Shown here: in pieces, positions 1 through 8,454 of the stretch | Position numbering within the stretch: the first letter of the stretch is position 1 | Layout of the letters: each line of letters begins with the position of its first letter | NCBI GenBank assembly: GCA_029779845.1 | Contig: JAKOZT010000120.1 | Coordinates: 1 to 38,472 of the forward strand | Reading direction: 5' to 3' | DNA: 38,472 nucleotides | Source: Pseudomonadota bacterium | GTDB lineage: Bacteria; Pseudomonadota; Gammaproteobacteria; Burkholderiales; Burkholderiaceae_C | The notes under the pieces: generated by a model | What the model was told of the DNA's origin: nothing | Seen by the model: only the letters and a program-made list of their open reading frames with translations | The model's database searches: none | Translations under genes and position numbers: made by a program

Positions 1-67
1 AGGGCTCGTGGCCCGCGCGCGTACCCGCGCGCCTCGTCCTCATGCTCGCCGCGGGTGATCGAGCGCA

Positions 68-148
68 GCGGGCGATAGCCCGCGAAGCGAGTTCCGCGGC
101 GGGGCCGCGAGACCGAGCAGCGCAAGGCAGTCGGCCCGCAGGGCCGAC
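68..148. repeat. Cluster of three short perfect hairpins at the left edge
   Basis: Three perfect inverted repeats follow one another: GCGGGC-GATA-GCCCGC (68-83), CGCGGC-GGG-GCCGCG (95-109) and GTCGGCCC-GCA-GGGCCGAC (130-148). None has a clear T-run behind it. I see no convincing gene in bases 1-238. The cluster lies just beyond the stop codon of the chemoreceptor gene, so it may contain a terminator for that gene or for a gene left of the window. Confidence 0.45.
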
Positions 149-238
149 CGTCTCATCGAAGCGCCGCGGGCGGCCCGCACGGCCCTTTGCCGCTTGGACT
201 CACGACGGGCTTTCTGAACGATTGATCGCCGGTCGGTA

Positions 239-2578
239 TCAGGCCGCCACGGCGGCCGTGGCCGCGCGGTAGACGCCGCAGCCGAGCACCAGCCGGTCGT
301 CGACGCGGTGCATGTACGAGGCTTTCGACTGCACCGTGCCGCTCTCGAGGTTGAGGATCTCGTACTCGATCCAGGCCGGCCCGCGCTCGGTGCGCTCCCA
401 GGCGTCGGCGACGAAGCGGTCGCCGTCGATGCCCGGGATGTCGTGCACGCGCTTGCCCTCGCTGGCCGGCTTGGCGGCGTGCAGCCGGTAGGTGCCGCTG
501 CGGTCGACGGCGAACACGTAGAGATCGCGGTCGACGAAGCCCTGGCTGCGGTCGCGCATCAGCCGCGCGGCGTTCTCGAAGCCCTCGCGCTGCACCAGCG
601 CGAAGGCGCGCTCGACCAGGTCGTGCGCCTCGTCGGCGCTGCCCTGGCGCAGCCGGATCGAGGCGACCGCGCTGCTGAGCAGTTGCGCGCGCTGCACCAG
701 CTCCTGCGAGGCGGCGGTCGACTCGTCGACGAGGGCGGCGTTCTGGCGCGTGATCTCGTCGAGGTTGCCGACGTTCTGGCTCATCTCGTGCAGGCCCTGG
801 CTCTGCTGCGCGCTGGCGGTGGCGATGCCGCGCAGGCGGTCGGAGACGTCCTGCACGCCGCCGACCACCGCGGCCAGCGTCGCGCTGACGTTCTCGATGC
901 GCGCCACCGAGGCGCCCACCTGCTGGGCCGATTCGCCGATCAGCTTGCGGATCTCGCCGGCCGCCGCGCTGCTGCGCTGCGCCAGGCTGCGCACCTCGGC
1001 GGCCACCACCGCGAAGCCGCGCCCGGCCTCGCCGGCGCGCGCCGCTTCCACCGCCGCGTTGAGCGCGAGGATGTTGGTCTGGAACGAGATGCCGTCGATC
1101 ACCCCGATGATCTCGCCGACACGGCGGGAGCTGCTCTCCAGCGCGGCCATCGAGCCGACGCTGGCGCGCATCGCCTCGCCGCCGGCCTCGGCCTGCACGC
1201 GCAGCCGGCCGGCCACGCCGTCCAGGTCCTGCGCCGCCTCGGCGTTCGAGGCCACCGCGGCGCTGAGCTGGCTGACCGTGGCGACCGTCTGGCGCAGGCT
1301 GGCGGCCTGCTCGTCGGTGCGCTGCGACAGCGCATGGCTGCCGCCGGCCACCTGCTGGCCGGCGTTGCCGACGCGCACCGCGCTGCTGCGGATCTCGGCC
1401 ACCATCGCCGAGAGCTTGCCGTTCATCGCTTCGAGCATGTTGCCCACGTCGGCCAGTTCGTCGCGGCCGCGGATCTCGACGCGGTGCTCGAGGTTGCCCT
1501 CGGCCACCTGGCGCACGCCGATGCTGAGCGCGCGGAACGCGCCGATGAAGCTCAGGTAGAACGACACCGCGAAGTAGGCCATCAGCAGCACGCCCGCGCT
1601 GGCCACGCCGAGTTCGAGCGCCATCGTGCGCGTGGTGGCGGCGCGGCGCTGCTCGAGGCCGTTCTCCAGCTTGTCGACCACCTCGCGGTCGAGGCGCTGC
1701 AGTTCGGCCAGCGCCTGTCCGGCGCGGTCGAAGAAGGCGGCCGCGTCGCCGTCGATCACGTCGGCGCCGAACACGCCGCGCACGTGGCGGCCGAACTCGC
1801 CCATCAGCGCCAGCGCTTCCTGCCAGCCGGCCGGCGGCTGCGTGCCGGAGCGCTCCAGCGCGGCGAAGCGGTGGCGCAGGTCGTCGATCTGCGTCGCCAG
1901 CACGTCCATGCGGCCGAGGATCTGCACGCGCTCGGTGTTGCTGGCGTCGCCGCGCGTCAGGATCGCGGCGCCCTGGCCGCGCGTCTGCCCCAGCGTCTCG
2001 GCCAGCGGCAGCACGCGTTCGAGCGCGATGTCCATCAGGAAGAAGGTGTGCGCCTGCGGGTCGAGCACCAGCCCGGAACGCTCGCCCACCAGCATCAGCA
2101 TGCGCCGCAGGCTCTCGACGGCCGCGCTGTGCTCGGCGAAGGCTTCCTGGCGCTGCGCGGCATGGCGGCCTTCGGCGAGCGTGAGCACGGCCTCGCGGCG
2201 CTCGCGCCAGAGCGATCCGGCGTCGAAGGCCTGCGCGGCGGCCACGCCGCCGTCGAGCGCGCGCAGCGCTTCGCCCAGCTTGGCGCGCCCGGCATCGCGC
2301 GCCGCGGCGGCGCCGGCATCGCCCGACAGCGCACGGTGCGTCAGGCCGCGCTGCGCCTGCAGTTGCACGATCAGCTCGCCCAGCTGCCGCACCAGCCGCA
2401 CGCCTTCCAGCTCGGAAGCGGCAAAGGCGCGCTCGACCTGCGCGCTGCGATAGGTGTTCGCCAGCAGCAGCACCAGCGGCACGAGCAGGAACAGCCCCAT
2501 CAGCGACATCTTGGTGGCGATGCGCAACTGGCGCATCAGCCGGATGCCCGGACCGAATAGCAGCTTCAGTGAAATCAT
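239..2578 (-). CDS. Methyl-accepting chemotaxis protein with C-terminal Cache-like domain
   Basis: Chemoreceptor of 779 residues that should pass signals to CheA/CheW at the inner membrane. Membrane segments lie near residues 25-43 and 322-345, enclosing a mostly helical periplasmic region of about 280 residues whose [13 protein letters not shown] stretch (72-84) resembles the NIT nitrate/nitrite-sensing family. A HAMP domain (about 346-398) is followed by the signalling coiled coil, with the conserved tip around [20 protein letters not shown] (496-515). After it, residues about 650-771 ([11 protein letters not shown], the WIEYE stretch, LVLGCGVY) resemble a small Cache sensor domain, which would then lie in the cytoplasm. 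The frame is open up to 2659, but the ATG at 2578 is preferred because it sits just before the basic stretch and first membrane segment. Ligand unknown. It is transcribed divergently from ccmA. Confidence 0.93.
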   Translation of the reverse strand: MISLKLLFGPGIRLMRQLRIATKMSLMGLFLLVPLVLLLANTYRSAQVERAFAASELEGVRLVRQLGELIVQLQAQRGLTHRALSGDAGAAAARDAGRAKLGEALRALDGGVAAAQAFDAGSLWRERREAVLTLAEGRHAAQRQEAFAEHSAAVESLRRMLMLVGERSGLVLDPQAHTFFLMDIALERVLPLAETLGQTRGQGAAILTRGDASNTERVQILGRMDVLATQIDDLRHRFAALERSGTQPPAGWQEALALMGEFGRHVRGVFGADVIDGDAAAFFDRAGQALAELQRLDREVVDKLENGLEQRRAATTRTMALELGVASAGVLLMAYFAVSFYLSFIGAFRALSIGVRQVAEGNLEHRVEIRGRDELADVGNMLEAMNGKLSAMVAEIRSSAVRVGNAGQQVAGGSHALSQRTDEQAASLRQTVATVSQLSAAVASNAEAAQDLDGVAGRLRVQAEAGGEAMRASVGSMAALESSSRRVGEIIGVIDGISFQTNILALNAAVEAARAGEAGRGFAVVAAEVRSLAQRSSAAAGEIRKLIGESAQQVGASVARIENVSATLAAVVGGVQDVSDRLRGIATASAQQSQGLHEMSQNVGNLDEITRQNAALVDESTAASQELVQRAQLLSSAVASIRLRQGSADEAHDLVERAFALVQREGFENAARLMRDRSQGFVDRDLYVFAVDRSGTYRLHAAKPASEGKRVHDIPGIDGDRFVADAWERTERGPAWIEYEILNLESGTVQSKASYMHRVDDRLVLGCGVYRAATAAVAA

Positions 2579-2651
2579 GAGTGATGCCCTCGTCTCGCCC
2601 ACCCCGTCGGAGGCTTGGGGCGATATCGGCGGGGTGCTCGCGCGCTTAAGG

Positions 2652-2670
2652 TTTCGCAAAGGGGGCGAAA
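2652..2670. repeat. Inverted repeat in the mcp-ccmA divergent region
   Basis: TTTCGC (2652-2657) and GCGAAA (2665-2670) are complementary around a 7-base centre, in the 104-bp region between the divergent chemoreceptor and ccmA. It could be an operator for either gene. I see no well-formed promoter pair, and ccmA has no Shine-Dalgarno sequence. Confidence 0.25.
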
Positions 2671-2682
2671 GCGGTTTACGGT

Positions 2683-3369
2683 ATGGTTCGGGTCTCGAAC
2701 ACGTCCGTAACGTTTCCCGTGCAGTCGTCCCGTCCCGCGCTCGCGGCCAGCCGTCTTGCCTGTCGCCGCGGCGACCGGCTGCTGTTTCGCGGGCTCGATT
2801 TCGAGCTGCCGAGCGGCCGCATCGTCTGGCTGCGCGGACCCAACGGCAGCGGCAAGACCAGCCTGCTGCGCCTGCTCGCCGGCCTGTCGACGCCGGCCGA
2901 AGGCGAAGTCACCTGGGGCGGCGTGCCGCTGCCCGAAGCCGGCGAGGGCTGGTGCCGCTCGCTGTGCTACCTGGCGCACGCCAACGCGCTGAAGGACGAT
3001 CTCTCGGTGCTCGAATCGCTGCAGTTCCTCGCTCGCCTGCACGGCCACGCCGGCGACGAGAGCGGCTGCGCCGAAGCGCTGCGCCGCGTCGGCCTGTTCA
3101 GCCGCCGCCACGCCGCGGTGCGCACGCTGTCGCAGGGCCAGCGCCGCCGCGTCGCGCTGGCGCGCCTGCAGCTCGATGCGGCCGCGCCGGTGTGGATCCT
3201 CGACGAACCCTACGACGCGCTCGACGCCGAAGGCACCGCGATGCTCGACGCGGCGCTCTCGGCCCATGCGAAGCGCGGCGGCTGCGCGGTGCTGACCAGC
3301 CACATCGACCTGACGCTCGCCGACCCGGCGCCGACCGTGCTGCAACTCGATGGCTACCGTGTGCAATGA
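2683..3369 (+). CDS. ccmA: CcmA, haem exporter ATP-binding protein
   Basis: ATPase of the CcmAB(CD) complex, which uses ATP to release haem-loaded CcmE during system I cytochrome c maturation, on the cytoplasmic face of the inner membrane. The 228-residue protein has Walker A GPNGSGKT (52-59), ABC signature LSQGQ (149-153), Walker B VWILDEP (170-176) and switch histidine 207 in TSH. The start is uncertain: no Shine-Dalgarno precedes the ATG at 2683. A GTG at 2719 would give 216 residues, nearer the usual family length, and places the start just before the conserved LACRRG segment. First gene of the ccm operon; its stop overlaps the ccmB start (ATGA). Confidence 0.93.
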   Translation: MVRVSNTSVTFPVQSSRPALAASRLACRRGDRLLFRGLDFELPSGRIVWLRGPNGSGKTSLLRLLAGLSTPAEGEVTWGGVPLPEAGEGWCRSLCYLAHANALKDDLSVLESLQFLARLHGHAGDESGCAEALRRVGLFSRRHAAVRTLSQGQRRRVALARLQLDAAAPVWILDEPYDALDAEGTAMLDAALSAHAKRGGCAVLTSHIDLTLADPAPTVLQLDGYRVQ

Positions 3370-4037
3370 GCAGTTCCGTGTTTGCCACCATCGTCGCGCG
3401 GGACTTGCGGCTGGCGGCGCGGCGGCGCGTGGAGGCGCTGCTGCCGATCGCCTTCTTCCTGGTCGCGGTGAGCCTGTTCCCGCTCGGCGTCGGTCCCGAG
3501 CCACAGACGCTGCGCCAGATCGCGCCCGGCGTCGTGTGGGTGTGCGCGCTGCTGGCCGCGATGCTGTCGCTGACGCAGCTCTACGCTGGCGACCATGCCG
3601 ACGGCTCGCTCGAGCAGATGCTGCTGTCGGGCGAATCGCGCTGGATGATCGCCGCCGCCAAGGCGCTGGCGCACTGGATCGTCACCGGCGCGCCGCTGGT
3701 GCTGGCGGCGCCCCTGTTCGGCATCCTGTTCGACCTGTCGGCCGCGGCCAACCTCACGCTGGCGCTGTCGCTGCTGCTGGGCACGCCCATCCTGAGCCTG
3801 CTCGGCGGGCTGGGCGCGGCGCTCACGCTGGGGCTGCGCAGCGGCGCGGTGCTGCTGATCCTGATCATCCTGCCGCTGTGCATTCCGGCGCTGATCTTCG
3901 GCGCCGGCGCGGTGTCGGCCGCCGAGGCCGGCATCTCGACGCGCGGCCACTTTTCCCTGCTCGGCGCGCTGCTGATCGGCTCGGGGCTGCTCGCCCCCTG
4001 GGCCACCGGCGCGGCCTTGCGCATCGCCACGGAGTGA
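3366..4037 (+). CDS. ccmB: CcmB, haem exporter membrane subunit
   Basis: Integral membrane partner of CcmA (223 residues, about six hydrophobic segments), part of the ABC-type complex that acts on the CcmC-haem-CcmE intermediate. The ATG at 3366 overlaps the ccmA stop by 4 bases (ATGA), so the two proteins are probably made in equal amounts by translational coupling. Length and the N-terminal RDLRLAARRR followed by a long hydrophobic stretch fit the CcmB family. CcmC starts 4 bases downstream. Confidence 0.93.
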   Translation: MSSSVFATIVARDLRLAARRRVEALLPIAFFLVAVSLFPLGVGPEPQTLRQIAPGVVWVCALLAAMLSLTQLYAGDHADGSLEQMLLSGESRWMIAAAKALAHWIVTGAPLVLAAPLFGILFDLSAAANLTLALSLLLGTPILSLLGGLGAALTLGLRSGAVLLILIILPLCIPALIFGAGAVSAAEAGISTRGHFSLLGALLIGSGLLAPWATGAALRIATE

Positions 4038-4041
4038 TTCG

Positions 4042-4797
4042 ATGCAAGGGCGTCTGACCCTCTTCACCTTCTCGTCGCCGCCGCGCTTCTACTGGCTGAC
4101 CGGCAAGCTGATCCCGTGGCTGTGGATCGCGACGATCGTGCTGTCCATGGCCGGGCTGTACGTCGGCTTCTTCGAGGCGCCCACCGACGCGACCCAGGGC
4201 GATTCGTACCGCGTCATCTTCATCCACGTGCCGGCGGCCTGGATGTCGATGCTGCTGTACCTGGCGATGGCCTTCTGGGCTTCCATCGGCTGGGCCTTCA
4301 ACGCACGGCTGGCCTCGATGGTGGCGCGCGCGATCGCGCCGACCGGCGCAATGTTCACCTTCCTGGCGCTGTGGACGGGCGCCTTCTGGGGCAAGCCGAC
4401 CTGGGGCGCGTGGTGGGTGTGGGATGCGCGGCTGACTTCGGAACTCATCCTGCTGTTCCTGTATCTTGGTTTCCTGGCGCTGGTCAACGCGATCGACGAC
4501 ACCCGTCGCGCCGACCAGGCCGGGGCGCTGCTGGCGGTGGTGGGCGCGGTCAACGTGCCCATCATCTACTTCTCGGTGAAGTGGTGGAACACGCTGCACC
4601 AGGGCGCGACGATCAGCATGACCGCCGCGCCGAAGATGGCGCACACCATGCTGACCGCGATGCTGCTGATGACCTTCGCGTTCTGGGCCTACGCCTTCGC
4701 GGTGGTGTTCATGCGCGCGCGCGCCATCGTGGTCGAGCGCGAGCAGCACACGGAATGGGTGTCGGAGATGGTTCGCAAGCAAGAGGTGGCGGCATGA
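4042..4797 (+). CDS. ccmC: CcmC, haem-handling protein with WWD motif
   Basis: Inner-membrane protein of the haem-handling family that presents haem to CcmE on the periplasmic side. The 251-residue sequence has six membrane segments and the tryptophan-rich WGAWWVWDARLTSE stretch (about 119-132), the WWD motif that contacts haem, flanked by the expected conserved histidines (IHVPAAWM near 60; MAHTM near 196). Starts 4 bases after the ccmB stop. Its own stop overlaps ccmD by ATGA. Confidence 0.95.
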   Translation: MQGRLTLFTFSSPPRFYWLTGKLIPWLWIATIVLSMAGLYVGFFEAPTDATQGDSYRVIFIHVPAAWMSMLLYLAMAFWASIGWAFNARLASMVARAIAPTGAMFTFLALWTGAFWGKPTWGAWWVWDARLTSELILLFLYLGFLALVNAIDDTRRADQAGALLAVVGAVNVPIIYFSVKWWNTLHQGATISMTAAPKMAHTMLTAMLLMTFAFWAYAFAVVFMRARAIVVEREQHTEWVSEMVRKQEVAA

Positions 4798-4958
4798 ACT
4801 GGGGCAGCACCGGCGAGTTCTTCGCGATGGGCGGCTACGGGCTCTACGTGTGGGGCTCGTACATCGCCTGCGCGCTGCTGATGGTGATCGAGCCGCTGCT
4901 GGCGCGGCACCGGCATGCGCAGGCGCGCCGCGCCGCCGCGCATCTGAACGAGGAGTAG
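4794..4958 (+). CDS. ccmD: CcmD, small haem exporter subunit
   Basis: Small single-span membrane protein (54 residues) that stabilises CcmABC and helps release holo-CcmE. It has one hydrophobic segment (about 16-36: [20 protein letters not shown]) with a preceding GGYG turn and a basic cytoplasmic tail ([13 protein letters not shown]), the usual CcmD layout. The ATG overlaps the ccmC stop. Too short and variable for motif proof; length, topology and position between ccmC and ccmE make the call secure. Confidence 0.9.
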   Translation: MNWGSTGEFFAMGGYGLYVWGSYIACALLMVIEPLLARHRHAQARRAAAHLNEE

Positions 4959-4965
4959 TACTGAC

Positions 4966-5427
4966 ATGAAACCCCGCCACAAGCGCCTGGCCATCGCCGG
5001 CGGCGTCGTGATCGCGGTCGGCGCGATCGCCGCGCTGGTGCTCAACGCCTTCCAGAGCAACCTGGTGTTCTTCTATTCGCCGACGCAGATCGCCGCGAAA
5101 GAGGCGCCGGCCAACCGCACCTTCCGCATCGGCGGGCTGGTGCAGGAAGGCAGCGTCAAGCGCGACGGCGTGAAGGTCAGCTTCATCGTCACCGACACCG
5201 GCAGCACCGTGCCGGTGGTCTACGAGGGCATCCTTCCCGACCTGTTCAAGGAAGGCAAGGGCGTGGTCGCGCAGGGCCAGCTGAAGGACGGCGTGTTCGT
5301 CGCCCGCGAGGTGCTGGCCAAGCACGACGAGAACTACATGCCGCCCGAGGCCGCCGAGGCGCTCAAGCACGGCGCGCAGGTCAACGAGAAGGTCGGCAAG
5401 TCGGTGGTGACCGGAGGCGGCCGATGA
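4966..5427 (+). CDS. ccmE: CcmE, periplasmic haem chaperone
   Basis: Membrane-anchored haem chaperone that binds haem covalently through a histidine and delivers it to CcmF. The 153-residue sequence has a cytoplasmic basic start (MKPRHKR), a signal anchor (about 8-28), an OB-fold core ([28 protein letters not shown]) and the haem-attachment site LAKHDENY with His120 and Tyr124. This is the common histidine form, not the rarer cysteine variant. Its stop overlaps the ccmF start (ATGA). Confidence 0.96.
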   Translation: MKPRHKRLAIAGGVVIAVGAIAALVLNAFQSNLVFFYSPTQIAAKEAPANRTFRIGGLVQEGSVKRDGVKVSFIVTDTGSTVPVVYEGILPDLFKEGKGVVAQGQLKDGVFVAREVLAKHDENYMPPEAAEALKHGAQVNEKVGKSVVTGGGR

Positions 5428-7397
5428 TCCCCGAGATCGGCCACCTCGCGCTGTGGCTGGCGCTGGGCGTCGCCGGCGTGCTCGGCGTGGTGCCGCTGGC
5501 CGGCGCGCAGAAGGGCCGCGCCGACTGGATGGCGCTGGCGCGCCCGCTGACCGTCGCGCAGTTCGCGCTGATCGCCACCGGCTACCTGAGCCTGACCTGG
5601 GCCTTCGTCGCCAACGACTTCTCGGTGCAGTACGTGGCGAGCAACTCGAACAGCGCGCTGCCGCTGCCCTATCGCATCGCCGCGCTGTGGGGCGGCCACG
5701 AGGGCTCGCTGCTGCTGTGGATGATGATGTTGTGCGTCTGGCAGCTCGCGGTGGCGCGCTTCAGCCGCCACCTGCCGCTGCCGGTGCTTGCGCGCATCCT
5801 CTCGGTGATGGGGCTGGTGGCGGTGGGCTTCCTCGCCTTCACGCTGTTCACCTCCAACCCCTTCGAGCGCCTCGTGCCGGGCGCGCCCGACGGCCGCGAC
5901 CTGAATCCCCTGCTGCAGGACCCGGGCATGGTGTTCCACCCGCCGATGCTCTACATGGGCTACGTCGGCTTCTCGGTGGCCTTCGCCTTCGCGGTGGCCG
6001 CGCTGATCGGCGGCAACCTCGACACCACCTGGGCGCGCTGGACGCGCCCCTGGACCACGCTGGCCTGGATCTTCCTGACCATCGGCATCGCGCTGGGCAG
6101 CTGGTGGGCCTACTACGAACTCGGCTGGGGCGGCTGGTGGTTCTGGGACCCGGTGGAAAACGCCTCCTTCATGCCCTGGCTGGTGGGCACGGCGCTGATC
6201 CACTCGCTGGCCGTCACCGAGAAGCGCGGCAGCTTCAAGAGCTGGACGGTGCTGCTGGCGATCCTGGCCTTCTCGCTGTCGCTGATGGGCACCTTCCTGG
6301 TCCGCTCGGGCGTGCTCAGCTCGGTGCACGCCTTCGCCACCGACCCGACGCGCGGCCTGTTCATCCTCGCCTTCCTGGTGGTGGTGATCGGCTCCTCGCT
6401 GACGCTGTACGCCTGGCGCGCGCCGAGCGTGGGCCTGGGCGCGCGCTTCGCGCTGCTGTCGCGCGAGACGCTCCTGCTGCTCAACAACGTGCTGCTGGTG
6501 GCCGCCACCGGCGCGGTGCTGCTGGGAACGCTCTACCCGCTGGTGCTGGACGCGCTCGGCCTGGGCAAGATCTCGGTCGGCCCGCCGTACTTCGACACCG
6601 TGTTCGTGCCCCTGATGGCGCCGCTGGTGTTCCTGATGGGCGTGGGCCCGCTGGCGCGCTGGAAGCAGGCCGAGCTGCCCGACCTGTGGACGCGCCTGCG
6701 CTGGGCGCTGCTGGTGTCGGTGGCCGCGGCGATCGCGGTCGAGTGGGCCACCGGCGAGATCGGCTTCCTCGCGACGCTGGGCCTCGCGCTGGCGTTCTGG
6801 ATCGTCGCGACCACGCTGACCGACCTGGCCGAGCGCGTGCGCGGCGGCCACCCGATCGAGCGGCTCAAGCTGATCCCGCGCGCGATGGTCGGCATGATGG
6901 TGGCGCACCTGGGCATCGCGGCCTTCATCATCGGCGTGACGATGGTGCGCGGCCACGAGGTCGAGCGCGACGTGAAGATGGCCCCGGGCGAGAGCACCAC
7001 GATCAACGGCTACACCTTCACCTTCCGCGGCGTGCGCGAAGTGCAGGGGCCCAACTACGTGGCCGGGCGCGGCAGCATCGAGGTCAGCCGCGACGGCCGC
7101 GTGCTGCGCGAGATGAACCCCGAGAAGCGCATCTACCGCGTGCAGCAGAACCCGATGACCGAAGCGGCCATCGACACCGGCTTCACGCGCGACCTGTACG
7201 TCTCGCTCGGCGAGCCGGTCGAGGGCAACAGCGGCGCGTGGATCGTGCGCGTCTACGTGAAGCCCTTCGTCGACTGGATCTGGGGCGGCTGCCTGCTGAT
7301 GGCGTTCGGCGGCGCGCTCGCCGCCAGCGACCGGCGCTACCGCGCCAAGGTGAAGAGCGAGCAGCCGGCCGGCGCGGCGATCGGAGCGCGCGCCTGA
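5424..7397 (+). CDS. ccmF: CcmF, cytochrome c haem lyase core subunit
   Basis: Large polytopic membrane protein that receives haem from CcmE and attaches it to the apocytochrome with CcmH. The 657 residues match the usual length (about 650). Visible are about 14-15 membrane segments, the WWD motif [20 protein letters not shown] (about 237-256), the early [12 protein letters not shown] stretch (89-100), [13 protein letters not shown], and a large periplasmic domain before the last membrane span. Overlaps ccmE by ATGA and touches ccmG through TGATG. Confidence 0.96.
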   Translation: MIPEIGHLALWLALGVAGVLGVVPLAGAQKGRADWMALARPLTVAQFALIATGYLSLTWAFVANDFSVQYVASNSNSALPLPYRIAALWGGHEGSLLLWMMMLCVWQLAVARFSRHLPLPVLARILSVMGLVAVGFLAFTLFTSNPFERLVPGAPDGRDLNPLLQDPGMVFHPPMLYMGYVGFSVAFAFAVAALIGGNLDTTWARWTRPWTTLAWIFLTIGIALGSWWAYYELGWGGWWFWDPVENASFMPWLVGTALIHSLAVTEKRGSFKSWTVLLAILAFSLSLMGTFLVRSGVLSSVHAFATDPTRGLFILAFLVVVIGSSLTLYAWRAPSVGLGARFALLSRETLLLLNNVLLVAATGAVLLGTLYPLVLDALGLGKISVGPPYFDTVFVPLMAPLVFLMGVGPLARWKQAELPDLWTRLRWALLVSVAAAIAVEWATGEIGFLATLGLALAFWIVATTLTDLAERVRGGHPIERLKLIPRAMVGMMVAHLGIAAFIIGVTMVRGHEVERDVKMAPGESTTINGYTFTFRGVREVQGPNYVAGRGSIEVSRDGRVLREMNPEKRIYRVQQNPMTEAAIDTGFTRDLYVSLGEPVEGNSGAWIVRVYVKPFVDWIWGGCLLMAFGGALAASDRRYRAKVKSEQPAGAAIGARA

Positions 7398-7927
7398 TGA
7401 AGAGCCTCAAGTTCCTGATCCCGCTGGCGCTGTTCCTGGTGCTGGCGGGCTTTCTCGCCGTCGGGCTGAACCTCAATCCGCGCGAGGTGCCCTCGCCGCT
7501 GATCGGCAAGCCTGCGCCCGGCTTCGAGCTGGCGCTGCTCGATGCGCCGGAACGGAAGATCAAGCGCGACGACCTGCTCGGCAAGGTCTGGGTGCTCAAC
7601 GTCTGGGCCTCGTGGTGCGCGCCGTGCCGCGAGGAGCATCCCCTCGTCGTCGAGCTGGCCAGGCGCAAGCTCGCGCCGGTGTACGGGCTGAACTACAAGG
7701 ACACGCGACCGGCCGCGATGTCCTTCCTGCAGCAGCTCGGCAACCCCTACGAAGCGTCGCTGGTGGATGCGGACGGGCGCGTGGGCATCGACTACGGCGT
7801 CTACGGCGTGCCCGAGACCTTCATCGTCGACAAGGCCGGCACCATCCGCTACAAGCAGATCGGGCCGGTCACGCCCGAGGCGCTCGAGAAGAAGATCGTG
7901 CCCTTGCTGAAAGAGCTGAATGGCTGA
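7397..7927 (+). CDS. ccmG: CcmG/DsbE, periplasmic thiol-disulfide oxidoreductase
   Basis: Thioredoxin-like protein, anchored by an N-terminal membrane segment (about 4-24), that keeps apocytochrome CXXCH cysteines reduced and works with CcmH. The active site is WCAPC (Trp73, Cys74, Cys77), preceded by the VLNVWASW strand; the cis-proline region is YGVPETF. The 176-residue length is normal. The start codon shares one base with the ccmF stop, and the gene overlaps ccmH by 8 bases. Confidence 0.95.
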   Translation: MKSLKFLIPLALFLVLAGFLAVGLNLNPREVPSPLIGKPAPGFELALLDAPERKIKRDDLLGKVWVLNVWASWCAPCREEHPLVVELARRKLAPVYGLNYKDTRPAAMSFLQQLGNPYEASLVDADGRVGIDYGVYGVPETFIVDKAGTIRYKQIGPVTPEALEKKIVPLLKELNG

Positions 7928-8381
7928 GCTGCCGACCATGCTGCGCCGCGCGCTGCTCGCGCTGTGCCTCGCCTTGCCGCTGGCGACGAGCGCCAAGGAA
8001 GCCGCGCCCGCCTCCGACGACCCGGTGCTCGAAGCCAGGGTGATGCGCCTCGCCTCCGAACTGCGCTGCCTGGTGTGCCAGAACCAGACCATCGCCGACT
8101 CGCACGCCGACCTCGCGCAGGACCTGCGCAACCAGGTGCGCGAGATGCTCAAGCAGGGCAAAAGCGAGGGCGAGATCCTCGCCTACATGACGCAGCGCTA
8201 CGGCGACTTCGTGCTCTACCGCCCGCCGGTCAAATCGACCACCACGCTGCTGTGGTTCGGCCCGGCCGTGCTGCTGATCGGCGGCGTGGCGGTGCTGATC
8301 GTCGTGCTGCGGCGCCGCAGCAGGCTGCCCGACGAGCGCTTCGAAGAAGAAGCGCCGGAGGAAGAAGCCGCGCCGCGCTGA
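7920..8381 (+). CDS. ccmH: CcmH, cytochrome c maturation thiol protein
   Basis: Periplasmic-facing thiol protein of the haem lyase complex. The 153-residue sequence has a signal peptide, the redox motif LRCLVCQNQ (Cys50, Cys53), the conserved region to YGDFVLYRPP, one membrane segment (about 107-126) and an acidic tail. It is the short form lacking the fused CcmI-like TPR part. The ATG at 7920 overlaps ccmG; an in-frame ATG at 7938, closer to the signal peptide, is an alternative. No ccmI follows. Confidence 0.94.
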   Translation: MAELPTMLRRALLALCLALPLATSAKEAAPASDDPVLEARVMRLASELRCLVCQNQTIADSHADLAQDLRNQVREMLKQGKSEGEILAYMTQRYGDFVLYRPPVKSTTTLLWFGPAVLLIGGVAVLIVVLRRRSRLPDERFEEEAPEEEAAPR

Positions 8382-8454
8382 TCCCCGGGTTTGTCCCCGT
8401 GCCGAGGCGGCCGCGATGCACAAGCATGGCGCGCACACCGAGGAGACAAACACG

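Noticed and set aside
42..272. Possible 76-codon gene at the left edge
   Set aside because: No Shine-Dalgarno, low-complexity product, overlaps the hairpin cluster and the end of the chemoreceptor.
308..2560. Long open frame antisense to the chemoreceptor gene
   Set aside because: A mirror of the strong GC3 bias; its translation is low-complexity Ala/Arg/His-rich with no family features.
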